This document shows positions 17,030 through 25,758 of a DNA stretch of 64,000 nucleotides, piece by piece. Position 1 is the first letter of the stretch, and each line of letters opens with the position of its first letter. The notes under the pieces were generated by a model. That model was not told where the DNA came from, searched no databases, and was given only the letters and a program-made list of their open reading frames with translations. The stretch is from Sva-07 sp963710625. Its GTDB lineage: Bacteria > Actinomycetota > Acidimicrobiia > Acidimicrobiales > Ilumatobacteraceae. The stretch lies in NCBI GenBank assembly GCA_963710625.1, contig CAVQBG010000003.1, positions 62,001-126,000 of the forward strand. The letters run 5' to 3'. A program made the position numbers and the translations under genes.

Positions 17030-17761
17030 CCTCGTTGCCGTGGGGGTCGATGACGTGCCAGGTGCCGTCGTCGTCTCGGAACACGTGGAATCCGTGTTCC
17101 TTCAGCTGATGGTGGCCGTGGCAGAGGCCGCCGCCGATTCGTGGCACGGTGGAGGGCCTCCCACCTTCGTGCGCGGCGTTCGAACTCGTCGAAGGGCTGG
17201 CTGATCGCATCGTCCAACAGCGATGGAGTGTCACGGTCGAGGAGTGTTGTGGGGATGCGCGGGTTGGCCCCGACACGCGCCATCAGCTCGCACTGGGCGA
17301 CACCGACGGCGCCGTCTGCTTCGGCGGTTGCCCAGTCCGGGAGGGCGTGGTGGAGTCGGGCGGTCTGCACACGACGATGTGCTTCGGGCCCCGACAGCTT
17401 GCACATGTGCTTCACGGCGGTCTTGGCCGAGAAGAACCCCTGGGCCCGGAACGGATTCGACCGATCGATCACACCCGCCGCGGCGACCGCCGCTGCCTCG
17501 ACGGTACGACGCAGCGCCTCGACCCGCTCGAGCCACGCGCCGCAATTCGACGGCATCGAGCTGCGAGGGGTCGATGTCGCCCATCGCTGCCACGGCCGTC
17601 GCCGCTCTCGACGCTGCGTGACGTGCCCGATCGGCAGGCGGATCCGCCTCGATGTCGGCGACCAGCCGCAACCGGATCGTCTCGAGACGACCGACACCCA
17701 CAAGATCGCCACCACCTCCGGCGATCTCGTCGACGTGAACCGAACTCATGTTCCCCATCAT
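17022..17761 (-). pseudogene. decayed DUF222/HNH endonuclease-like gene
   Basis: Three consecutive pieces in different frames resemble one DUF222-HNH protein. From 17761 downwards: an N-terminal piece ending DAVELRRVA; after a frameshift near 17555 the central DUF222 part (WLERVEALRRTVEAAAV, FSAKTAVKHMCKLSG, AHRRVQTARLHHALPDW); after a second shift near 17140 the extreme C-terminus LCHGHHQLKEHGFHVFRDDD up to the stop at 17022. The large middle section and the HNH core are absent, so the gene has two frameshifts and an internal deletion relative to the usual 400-500 residues. These families are abundant, fast-decaying multicopy genes in actinobacteria. It converges on the AtuA-like stop. Confidence 0.75.
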
Positions 17762-17773
17762 GACGAAGGGGTG

Positions 17774-18235
17774 TCACAGAATTGATTGCCGTTCCAGCCG
17801 ATCCAGGAACTCCCGCTGCGCCGCGATGATCTTCGAGCAGGCAGTCTCCACATCGAACCACTCCACCCGGTCGAGCTCCGGGAACGTCTGCATTCGCCCC
17901 GATCTCGGCGGCCATTCCATCTCGAACGTGTTGCTCACCGCGATGGCGGGATCGAGATCGCCTTTCGCCGCCCATGCCCGGACGACCTTGCCGCCCGACT
18001 GGCGCACTTCGCCGAGGTCGATGAAGGACGTCGCGGCAACCGGGACCCCGATCTCCTCGGCGAACTCACGCTGTGCGGCGGTCAAGGGATCCTCGTCCGG
18101 ATCGTGCTCGCCCTTCGGGATCGTCCAGGTGCCGGCGTCCTTGCGGGCCCAGAACGGACCGCCCATGTGCCCGAGCAACACCTCGATCGCTTCACCCGTC
18201 GAGCGGTACAGCAGGATTCCGGCACTTCGTCGCAT
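17774..18235 (-). CDS. Nudix hydrolase
   Basis: A 153-residue Nudix protein. The signature GX5EX7REUXEEXGU is present as GEHDPDEDPLTAAQREFAEE followed by IGV, preceded by GTWTIPKGE. The opening RRSAGILLYR and the GHMGGPFWARKD loop match the NTP pyrophosphohydrolase/ADP-ribose-type subfamily that includes DR1025-like and MutT-like proteins. It would hydrolyse a nucleoside diphosphate linked to another moiety with Mg2+. Substrate not predictable. ATG at 18235 is the first in-frame start. Confidence 0.92.
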   Translation of the reverse strand: MRRSAGILLYRSTGEAIEVLLGHMGGPFWARKDAGTWTIPKGEHDPDEDPLTAAQREFAEEIGVPVAATSFIDLGEVRQSGGKVVRAWAAKGDLDPAIAVSNTFEMEWPPRSGRMQTFPELDRVEWFDVETACSKIIAAQREFLDRLERQSIL

Positions 18236-18297
18236 CGCGCGACCAGTACATCACGGCCCAGGCGCACGATGAGGCAACGCGCTCACCTCTTCCCAGG

Positions 18298-20946
18298 TCA
18301 GACCCCCGATACGACGCTGATCAACCGCAGGGCGACACGAGCCTCGCCGGCGCTCGCCTCTCGATCGACCATGGCTTCGAGGCGCCACTCGTTGGTGTCG
18401 TCGGGGTCGCGCAGGATCTGGGTGACCAGACCGGTCGAGCGGTCGAAGTGGAAGAGTTCGCCGGAACGAGCCCCCGGATCGGTGAGGATCTCGTCGTGCT
18501 CGGCCCAGTACGGCTGCATCGCCTCGATCAGGGCCTCACCGGACGGCCACAGCTCCCGGTCGGCGTCCGCGACGATCTCGTCGTAGCCGCGACGTCGCGC
18601 GAGTTTCTGCACCCAGTCGAACGCCCGGTTGCGCACCATCACCCGGAACGCCCGGTGGTCGTCGACGATCGTGCGTTCGCCGGTCGGGAGGCCCGGTCGG
18701 AGGTCGTCGATCGATTCGAGGTCCTCCGGATGCAGCAATCGCTCCCACTCGTCGATCAGACTCGAGTCGACCTGGCGGACGACCGCACCGAGCCACGCGA
18801 CGATGTCTTCGAGTTCGGTGGTCGCCAGCTCCTCGGGGACGTTCTGCACGAGACCCTTGTAGACGTCGGACAGGTACCGCAGCACCACGCCCTCGGAGCG
18901 CTTGAGTCCGTAGTCGGTGACGTACTCGCCGAACGTCATCGCCCGCTCGTACATCTCGCGCACGATCGCCTTCGGCGAAACCGTGTCGCCACCCACCCAC
19001 GGATGCCGTGAACGGAACTCGTTGAAGTTCCCGTAGATCCACGCCGCATTCGGCTTCGGATGCTCCACCTGCGAGAGGCGCTCCATGCGCTCCTCGTACT
19101 CGACGCCGGACGACTTCATCTCGGCCATCAGCTCGTCCTTGGCCCGCTTGACCTGGGCGGCGAGGATCACCCCCGGGTTCTCCTGCACCGACTCGATGAT
19201 CGTGAGCATGTTGAGCGCGTGGTCGATCGCATCACCCGAACCCGGCACCCGGCCCGAGCCGAGGTCGGCCTCGGCGGCAGCTTCCGCCTCGGCGGCGGGG
19301 AGCGCGTGCAGCGCCTCGACCGCCCACAGCGAGAGCGGCTGATGGAGCGCGAACTGGTCCTGCAGGTCGAAGTTGACACGTACCCGCCGTCCGTACTCGT
19401 CGGGTTCGTCGGGGAACTCCAGCATCTCGGCGTCGACCAGCGACCGGTAGATCGAGATCGCCCGTCGGATGTGTGCCCGTTGACGGCGCCGCGGTTCGTG
19501 GTTGTCGGTCAACAGCGTTCGCACGGCACGGCACCCGTCGATCTCGGTGCCGTCCGGATCGTGGACCACCGGACGATCGAGGAGGTTCATCACCATCTGG
19601 TGGCTCACCTGGAAGTGCGACTTCAACTCCTCGGGCTCGCCGGCGACCAGCCTGTCGAACGTCTCCTGGGTCCAGTGGGCGTAGCCGCGCTCGGGTTGCT
19701 TCTTCTTGACCACCTTCTTCTTGCCGCTCGCCGCGGCCTTCTCGCCGAGCCGCTGGTTCTCCACCACGTGCTCGGGGGCCTGCACCCACACGTCGCCGCG
19801 GTCGTCGAACCCCTTGCGCCCGGCTCGCCCACCGATCTGCGCGAACTCGCGGTTCGACAGGATCCGCACCCCTGAGCCGTCGTACTTGCACAGCTGCGTG
19901 AACAGCACCGAGCGGATCGGCACGTTGACCCCGACGCCGAGCGTGTCGGTGCCACAGATGATCTTCAGCAACCCGTCCTGCGCGAGCTTCTCCACCAGCA
20001 GCCGGTACTTCGGCAGGAGCCCGGCGTGGTGGACGCCGACCCCGGCGGTGATGAACCGCCGCAGGTCCTTGCCGATCGGCGAGTCGAAGCGGAACCCGGC
20101 GAGCGCCCCTTTCACCTTCGCCTTCTCGTCCTTGGTCAGCGGATCGAGCGCGAGGTAGTTCTGCGCCGCCTCGGTCGCGTCCTTCTGGGTGAAGTGCACG
20201 AGGTAGATCGGGGCCTTGCCCGATTCGAGCAGCTCCGTCACGCTGTGGTGCAGCGTCGTCGTGCGGTACTCGAAATCGAGCGGCACCGGGCGCTGCACCG
20301 ACTTGACGACGGTCGTGTCGCGTCCGGTCCGCTCGGTGAGGTCGCGCCGGAAGAACTCGACGTTGCCGAGCGTCGCCGACATCAGCAGGAATTGTGTGTG
20401 CGGCAGTTCCAGCAGCGGGACCTGCCAGGCCCAGCCGCGCTGTGGATCGCCGTAGTAGTGGAACTCGTCGACGACCGCGAGGTCGACCCGTGCGTTGCGT
20501 CCGTCGCGCAACGCCCAGTTGGCGAGGATCTCCTGGGTGCAGCAGATGATCGGCGCCTCCGGGTTCACGGCGGCGTCGCCGGTGACCATCCCGACCCGAT
20601 CGGAGCCGAACTCCCGGCAGAGCGCGAAGAACTTCTCGCTCACCAGCGCCTTGATCGGCGCCGTGTACACGCTGCGGCGGCCCTCGGCGAGCGCCGCGAA
20701 GTGCGCAGCGGCCGCCACCAGCGACTTGCCGGACCCCGTCGGCGTGTTGAGGATCACGTGGTTGCCGAGGACGACCTCGAAGATCGCCTCCTCCTGCGCC
20801 GGGTACAGCTCCAGTCCGATCTCGTCGACGTGGTCGGTGAACCCACCGAGGATCGCGTCGCCGTCCATCGTGCCGTCCGGCAGTTGCGCGCCCGGGCCCG
20901 GGAGGTGTCGGATCAGCGGTGGATCCGCGGCGGGTGGCGACGTCAT
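18298..20946 (-). CDS. Ski2-like DEAD/DEAH-box RNA helicase
   Basis: An 882-residue superfamily-2 helicase. Motif I is TPTGSGKS (residues 68-75), motif II VVDEFHYY (DEFH), motif III MSATLGN, motif V GTDTLGVGVN and motif VI QIGGRAGRKGFDD. After the helicase core comes a lysine-rich linker (KKKVVKKK) and a long C-terminal region of the kind annotated DUF3516 in actinobacterial homologues. It unwinds RNA using ATP and probably acts in RNA turnover. Start ATG 20946. It lies 27 bp downstream of the phosphotransferase gene on the same strand. Confidence 0.92.
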   Translation of the reverse strand: MTSPPAADPPLIRHLPGPGAQLPDGTMDGDAILGGFTDHVDEIGLELYPAQEEAIFEVVLGNHVILNTPTGSGKSLVAAAAHFAALAEGRRSVYTAPIKALVSEKFFALCREFGSDRVGMVTGDAAVNPEAPIICCTQEILANWALRDGRNARVDLAVVDEFHYYGDPQRGWAWQVPLLELPHTQFLLMSATLGNVEFFRRDLTERTGRDTTVVKSVQRPVPLDFEYRTTTLHHSVTELLESGKAPIYLVHFTQKDATEAAQNYLALDPLTKDEKAKVKGALAGFRFDSPIGKDLRRFITAGVGVHHAGLLPKYRLLVEKLAQDGLLKIICGTDTLGVGVNVPIRSVLFTQLCKYDGSGVRILSNREFAQIGGRAGRKGFDDRGDVWVQAPEHVVENQRLGEKAAASGKKKVVKKKQPERGYAHWTQETFDRLVAGEPEELKSHFQVSHQMVMNLLDRPVVHDPDGTEIDGCRAVRTLLTDNHEPRRRQRAHIRRAISIYRSLVDAEMLEFPDEPDEYGRRVRVNFDLQDQFALHQPLSLWAVEALHALPAAEAEAAAEADLGSGRVPGSGDAIDHALNMLTIIESVQENPGVILAAQVKRAKDELMAEMKSSGVEYEERMERLSQVEHPKPNAAWIYGNFNEFRSRHPWVGGDTVSPKAIVREMYERAMTFGEYVTDYGLKRSEGVVLRYLSDVYKGLVQNVPEELATTELEDIVAWLGAVVRQVDSSLIDEWERLLHPEDLESIDDLRPGLPTGERTIVDDHRAFRVMVRNRAFDWVQKLARRRGYDEIVADADRELWPSGEALIEAMQPYWAEHDEILTDPGARSGELFHFDRSTGLVTQILRDPDDTNEWRLEAMVDREASAGEARVALRLISVVSGV

Positions 20947-20973
20947 CTCGGTTGGAGGGTACGCACGGATCGA

Positions 20974-21669
20974 TCAGGTGACTCGTTCGACGAGCGCCTG
21001 CATCGTCGCCCGTTCGCCATCGGACTGATTCGGGTCGAGCAGCCGGAGCTCCAGCGCGGTCGGCAGCATCTGCACCGCGGCGGCCCGGTCGATCGACGAG
21101 ACGAACCCACGGACGAAGAAGCGCCGCCCGGCGGCGATCACGGCTCTCATCACCGCGGATCCGTCCGGCTGGCCGGCCGAGAGCGTGAGCCAGGTGTTCG
21201 CAGCGTCGAGGCCGGCGACGCCGATGCCCGAGTTGCTCCAGTCGATCACGATCGGGCCGTCGGCCGTGAGTACGACGTTGTCCGGATGGAGATCGAGGTG
21301 CACGAGCGTCTCGCCGTCGTCATCAGGACCATCACGACCGTCGACGGCGGCCGGGAGTTCGTGGTCGGGAAGCGGCACGCGACCGAGCCGATCGATCAGC
21401 TCGGCGAGCTGGCGCGCCTTCGCCGTCATCGTCCACGGCCGGGCGCTCATGTCGCCGAGCATCGTCGGTCCGTCGAGCCGCTGCATCACGATGTCGGCTC
21501 CGTCGGCATCGAACACCTCCGGGACCGGGTAGCCATGTGCCGCGCAGTGTCGCATCGTCAGCGCTTCGACCTCGGTCGACCGGCCGTCGCGGTTGCGGCG
21601 CAGCACCCGCCCCGGCCCCGCCTCGAAGACGTCACAGTCACGTCCCCTCCCGATCAACGCCCCGGTCAT
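20974..21669 (-). CDS. aminoglycoside phosphotransferase-fold kinase (APH/ChoK)
   Basis: A 231-residue short APH-fold protein. It has a G-rich N-terminus (MTGALIGRGRDCDVF), the catalytic loop HLDLHPDNVVL and the metal-binding VIDWSNSG (DxD-like). A small-molecule kinase role is likely; nothing in the sequence or context indicates antibiotic resistance. Its start overlaps the end of the upstream DUF2071 gene by 32 bp, implying translational coupling. Confidence 0.85.
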   Translation of the reverse strand: MTGALIGRGRDCDVFEAGPGRVLRRNRDGRSTEVEALTMRHCAAHGYPVPEVFDADGADIVMQRLDGPTMLGDMSARPWTMTAKARQLAELIDRLGRVPLPDHELPAAVDGRDGPDDDGETLVHLDLHPDNVVLTADGPIVIDWSNSGIGVAGLDAANTWLTLSAGQPDGSAVMRAVIAAGRRFFVRGFVSSIDRAAAVQMLPTALELRLLDPNQSDGERATMQALVERVT

Positions 21670-22450
21670 CGCCGCCGACGGTAGTCGGCTCCACCCGGAC
21701 GGGTCGTCCGAAACGGGCGTCGATCACATCGGCCACCCTGACCAGCGGTTCGCCGGCGGGGGTCGTGAGTCCGGCTGCGATCACCGCCGTGTCGTCGAGT
21801 TCGACGAGCGTCGCCGTTCGCAAGGTCCACGGCGGATGGTCGACCGGATGGTGGCGGAGCTGTCCACGCCACTCGGCGACCGTGCCCCAGCGAGCGGTCA
21901 GGAACACGTCGAGCGGTGTCGGCTCGACGATGGGGCCGGCGTCGACGACCAGCCTCGTCGACGCGGCAGGCGACCGAGGCCAGTGGCGGCGCGTGGTCTC
22001 GTAGGTCCACCGGTCGCCCGTCCGGTCGATCGTCATCGTCGACCACACGTAGGGGAAACCGATCGTCCACCGGGCGAAGGCGACGATCAGGAGCCGGGCA
22101 GCGTCGAGTGACAGGAACCACACCGCCCGGTTCCCGGCCGAGTCGACCACGTAGGTGCGCACGTTGGTCTCGGCGAACGTGGAGATCCACGGCAGTGGCG
22201 GCAGGAACGTCGGTCCCGCCAGACGCATCCGGAACGGAACGAGTGACACCCAGGCCTGCGGCCCAGCGCCGTCGTCGAACGTGTCGACCTGCAGGCCGTC
22301 CGGGAGGAGCGCCTGGACCTCGGCCGGATCGTACGGCCAGTGCACGAACGCCAGGTCGTCCCAGCGGTTGCGCAGCCACGGCCGCCCGATCGGTGCCGGA
22401 CAGGTCGGCGACAGGGGCCGTGGTTCGGCCGCCCTCGGTACGCTCGTCAC
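21638..22450 (-). CDS. DUF2071 (YqjF-like) protein
   Basis: About 270 residues. The signature region RNRWDDLAFVHWPYDPAEVQ then LPDGLQVDTFDDGAGPQAWV and VSLVPFRM identifies the DUF2071/YqjF family, a START-like fold of unknown function (B. subtilis YqjF responds to nitroaromatic metabolites). The GTG at 22450 sits back to back with the GTG start of the divergent DUF971 gene at 22451; an alternative ATG at 22462 would make the two genes overlap. Both options leave no room for separate leaders. Coupled with the downstream phosphotransferase. Confidence 0.85.
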   Translation of the reverse strand: MTSVPRAAEPRPLSPTCPAPIGRPWLRNRWDDLAFVHWPYDPAEVQALLPDGLQVDTFDDGAGPQAWVSLVPFRMRLAGPTFLPPLPWISTFAETNVRTYVVDSAGNRAVWFLSLDAARLLIVAFARWTIGFPYVWSTMTIDRTGDRWTYETTRRHWPRSPAASTRLVVDAGPIVEPTPLDVFLTARWGTVAEWRGQLRHHPVDHPPWTLRTATLVELDDTAVIAAGLTTPAGEPLVRVADVIDARFGRPVRVEPTTVGGDDRGVDREGT

Positions 22451-22777
22451 GTGGCCAAGCATGACATCGAATCCGTCGAAGTGGACCGTCGATCGCACGT
22501 CGAGGTCCTCTTCGAGGACGGTGTCCGTGCCCGCTTCGAGCTCGGCCCGCTCCGTCAGGCCTGCCCGTGTGCCGACTGCAACGCGAAGCGCACCCGCGAT
22601 CAGCCGGTCGCGCCGTGGATCGACAAGGGCGAGCCGATCACGATCACCGACGCCGAATTGTCGGGCGCGTGGGGTCTCAGCCTCGACTGGAGCGACGGTC
22701 ACTCCACGGGCATCTACGCCTGGGAGAAGCTGCGCGAGTGGGTCGACGCCGGCCGCCTCGGCACGGTCGACGGCTGA
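22451..22777 (+). CDS. DUF971 / gamma-butyrobetaine hydroxylase N-terminal-like protein
   Basis: A 108-residue stand-alone DUF971 domain. Characteristic are VLFEDGVRARFELGPLRQAC with the metal-binding pair CPCADCNAK, and the C-terminal WSDGHSTGIYAWEKLRE. In eukaryotes this fold is the N-terminal domain of gamma-butyrobetaine hydroxylase; in bacteria the stand-alone form is linked to Fe-S or iron handling in some genomes. The start GTG 22451 (VAKHDIESVEV) abuts the divergent DUF2071 start. Confidence 0.9.
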   Translation: MAKHDIESVEVDRRSHVEVLFEDGVRARFELGPLRQACPCADCNAKRTRDQPVAPWIDKGEPITITDAELSGAWGLSLDWSDGHSTGIYAWEKLREWVDAGRLGTVDG

Positions 22778-22817
22778 CGCACATCGACGAACCGCATCCG
22801 AGCCGACCGATCGAGCG

Positions 22818-24005
22818 TCAGGACGACACGACGGCGTCGCCGATCACCCTCGCTGCCGCTGCGACACCCGACCCGCCCGTCGGCGCGCCGAGAGCATGGA
22901 GCGCGGCTTCGATCGTTCCCAACGTGCCCAACAGCATCGGCGGGTTGAGGTGGCCCATGTGACCGATGCGGAAGCGCGCGGTGTCGGCGCCGATGCCGAG
23001 CCCCAGAGTGACGCCCATCTCGAGTTCGCTGGTCGATCGGATGGCGGCCGCGTCGATCGTGCCGGTCGTGATCGTCGTGACGGCATGTGAGCGAGCACCC
23101 GGGTCGGTGATGTTGCAGCTCAGGCCGTCGTCGGTGTGCCAGGCGTCGACGGCCGCCCACACGGATCGGGCCAGCGTCTCGTGCCGCGACCACACGTTGT
23201 CGAGGCCTTCCGCCATGATCATGTCGAGCGCCTCGCGCAGGCCGTACAGCAGTGGAATCGGCGGGGTGCCGTTGTAGAGCTGGTAGTGCGCCTCGACGTT
23301 GCGGCGAGACACCCAGTCGAAGTAGCCGACCCGCATGTCGGCGTGTTCATGTGCTGCCAACGCCTTGTCGTTGGCCCACACGAGCCCGAGGCCCGGCGGG
23401 GTCATCAGCCCCTTCTGGCTGGCGCTCACCGTGACGTCGACGCCCCACTCGTCCATCTCGTAGCGGTCGCAGCCGAGCGACGCGATCGCGTCGACCATCA
23501 GCAGCGCGGGGTGCCCCGCAGCATCGATCGCCCGACGGATCGCGGCGATGTCGTTGCGCACCCCGGTGGCGGTGTCGGCGAGGACGACGAGGATGCTCTT
23601 GATCTCGCGGTCCGCGTCGGCTCGCAGCCGTTCCTCGACAGCGGCGGGATCGACCGGACCGTCGGCGGTGCCGTCAAGGACCTCGACGTCGGCGCCGCTG
23701 AGCGCTGCCTGCTCCCCCCACACGACGGCGAACGTCCCCGATTCGAGTACGAGCACCTTCTCGCCACGTCGCATCGTGTTCGACACCGCCATCTGCCAGG
23801 CGGCGTGGCCGTTGCCGATCACGATGAACACCTCGCCGTCGGTGCGGGCAATCGCGGGGAGGTCGGCGAACAGGCTGTCGGACACGTCGAGTAGCGGGCC
23901 GTCGTAGATGTTGGGCATCGGACGGTGCATCGCTGCGAGCACGCGATCCGGCACGATCGAGGGCCCGGGGATCGCCACCTGCGGGCGGCCGTGACGGAGC
24001 GTCAT
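22818..24005 (-). CDS. class V aminotransferase (alanine/serine-glyoxylate type)
   Basis: A 395-residue PLP enzyme. The start region IPGPSIVPDRVLAAMHRPM (GPxxxxxxV..AM) is typical of alanine-glyoxylate and serine-pyruvate aminotransferases. Also visible are GNGHAAWQMAVSN, the PLP-phenol region DAIASLGCDRYEMDEWGVD, the Schiff-base lysine in SASQKGLMTPPGLG and a C-terminal RIGHMGHLN. It transfers amino groups between small amino acids and 2-oxoacids such as glyoxylate. ATG 24005 is chosen since it opens exactly on the conserved N-terminus. Confidence 0.92.
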   Translation of the reverse strand: MTLRHGRPQVAIPGPSIVPDRVLAAMHRPMPNIYDGPLLDVSDSLFADLPAIARTDGEVFIVIGNGHAAWQMAVSNTMRRGEKVLVLESGTFAVVWGEQAALSGADVEVLDGTADGPVDPAAVEERLRADADREIKSILVVLADTATGVRNDIAAIRRAIDAAGHPALLMVDAIASLGCDRYEMDEWGVDVTVSASQKGLMTPPGLGLVWANDKALAAHEHADMRVGYFDWVSRRNVEAHYQLYNGTPPIPLLYGLREALDMIMAEGLDNVWSRHETLARSVWAAVDAWHTDDGLSCNITDPGARSHAVTTITTGTIDAAAIRSTSELEMGVTLGLGIGADTARFRIGHMGHLNPPMLLGTLGTIEAALHALGAPTGGSGVAAAARVIGDAVVSS

Positions 24006-24158
24006 CGGGCGAGGATACGGCCGGGGGCATCGACTGCTGCGACATGTCGTGTGCGCTGGGCGAGGGCATCGACACGCACGGCACCCGTGAGCTCGTTCTG
24101 GCAGGTGTGTGACACTGAAGGACATGCTCGAGAGTGTGAACCGCAACCGGAGGTTTCC

Positions 24159-24338
24159 ATGAAAGCTCAAGAACCCGGCGTGGCCAACGGGAGCGAAGTG
24201 GCCGCGACCTCGCACCGAACAGCGTGGTCACGGATTCGTTCGTTGTGCTCGCTCGGTCGAACAACCCGGCGTTGGGACCGGTTGTCGCCAGAGCAGCAGG
24301 TCGAGGCGGTCAACCACAACCTTCGTGGCGACATGTGA
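24159..24338 (+). CDS. small hypothetical protein, 59 aa
   Basis: An ATG at 24159 is preceded six bases upstream by ggagg, one of the better Shine-Dalgarno sequences in the window. The 59-residue product is basic and ends in WDRLSPEQQVEAVNHNLRGDM; no family is recognised. It is isolated between the leftward aminotransferase and a rightward VanZ-like gene. The good ribosome site supports it; coding status is otherwise unproven. Confidence 0.45.
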   Translation: MKAQEPGVANGSEVAATSHRTAWSRIRSLCSLGRTTRRWDRLSPEQQVEAVNHNLRGDM

Positions 24339-24673
24339 CCCGAGGTTGCCCTGACTGGCGACGGAGGTCCGTTGCTGTGGGCGCCCTCGCGCAAGCGCTG
24401 ACCGGAGCCGGAACCGCCCTTGTCAGCATGCAGTTCCGCGTGGGCATGGAAGCACCGGCGCCAGATGCGACGCGGCATGGATGCAGTGTCACCGGCGACG
24501 TGGCGTCGGAGCATCGACGTCGTCCTCTGGTTCGGGTTGAGACACTCGGAGGACTGCCCACGGGTGCGTTCGAGGACGACCCCAACGCGACGAACAACGA
24601 GTTCCCCCGGCAACATTGACAGCGACGCGCCTCGCGCGATTCGGGAGCTTTCCAGTCGCTATTCTCGTGTCGA
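24339..24673. other. intergenic stretch without recognisable gene
   Basis: About 335 bp between the 59-aa ORF and the VanZ-like gene. Open frames here are short, out of register with family signatures and look like chance products of high GC. I see no convincing promoter, hairpin or RNA. Confidence 0.4.
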
Positions 24674-25633
24674 TTGCTCACGATCGCCGGTGATGCCAGT
24701 CGCGACATCGCGTCGAATACGACGGTTCCGGCGCTGCTCGCCGTGGTCGCACTGCTTGCGATGGCGGCGGTCGGAGCATGGTGGTTCACCCGCATTCGTG
24801 AGACCCGACGAGGTCCCGTCGCCTGGTTCGCTGCGTTCGGATCGATCGCCGGGTGCATCTCGCTGACCCTGCTCCGCGAGGGACTTCGTGTCGGTTTCCG
24901 ACCCACCGGCATCTTCGCCTGGACGACGTCGGGGTGGGATCGACTCGCCGACGGCGACCTTCTCGGAAGTAGCCAGTTCCTGCTCAACATCGCCTTGTTC
25001 GTCCCGGCTGGAGTGGCATGGACATGGGTCACCGGCCGACCGTTGCGCACGCTCGGTGGCCTCGTCGGCCTCACGATGCTGATCGAGAGCGTGCAAGGTC
25101 TCACGGGTGCCGGTGGTGCCGATGTCACCGATGTCGCCGCAAACGCGCTCGGTGCAGCCCTCGGAGTCGGCGCAGCAACGATCGCAACCGCTGGGCTGGT
25201 GCGAGCCGGCGTCGTGACGGGCACGCCTGCGAGCCCGCGCCGTCGAGCGTTCACCGCTGCCGGTCTCGTGGTCGTGGTCGCGATCACACTGACCACGCTG
25301 ATCCTCGGCGCCGATCGCCGACAAGCGCGCATTCACGGCGAACTGCAGAACGTGTTCGCCGACACCACCTACGACGAGATCGACGCTGTCGTCCGGACTG
25401 ACCCAAACGAGCCCGAGCAACTCGACGACAGCGCGAGGTTCGCGGACAGCGAGCAGATCTTCGGTGCGATATCGGTTCGACCCGACGGCTTCCGCTACAC
25501 CGACGACCAGATCGAGATGCGATGGCCGGCTCTGTTCCTCGGATTTCGACGGTGCGTGTACGTGACCTGGACACCGTCGGACGTCGAGTTCCGCGACGTC
25601 TCAGGCCGAGCGTGCACCGAATTCATCGGCTGA
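24674..25633 (+). CDS. VanZ-like membrane protein
   Basis: About 319 residues with four to five hydrophobic helices in the first 210 residues and an extracytoplasmic C-terminal tail of ~95 residues. The middle region LLNIALFVPAGVAWTWV, then LIESVQGLTG and DVAANALGAALG is the VanZ domain. VanZ of enterococci confers low-level teicoplanin resistance, but most VanZ-like proteins have unknown function. The start is uncertain: TTG 24674 precedes the first membrane segment; no ATG fits better. The tail (RRCVYVTWTPSDVEFRD) has no recognised domain. Confidence 0.75.
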   Translation: MLTIAGDASRDIASNTTVPALLAVVALLAMAAVGAWWFTRIRETRRGPVAWFAAFGSIAGCISLTLLREGLRVGFRPTGIFAWTTSGWDRLADGDLLGSSQFLLNIALFVPAGVAWTWVTGRPLRTLGGLVGLTMLIESVQGLTGAGGADVTDVAANALGAALGVGAATIATAGLVRAGVVTGTPASPRRRAFTAAGLVVVVAITLTTLILGADRRQARIHGELQNVFADTTYDEIDAVVRTDPNEPEQLDDSARFADSEQIFGAISVRPDGFRYTDDQIEMRWPALFLGFRRCVYVTWTPSDVEFRDVSGRACTEFIG

Positions 25634-25758
25634 TCGGGCCGCTGGTCGCGGGCCGAAAATGACCCGGGGACTTCGCGATACCGAGCGGCCCGCAGCCAGG
25701 CCCTCGATGAGCTGCGCTGGCGCCGGTTGTACCCATGGATCTCACCTGGCCGCCGAAC

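Noticed and set aside
20974..21669. Aminoglycoside resistance gene
   Set aside because: Only the general APH fold is visible; context is DUF2071 and a helicase, without mobile or resistance features.
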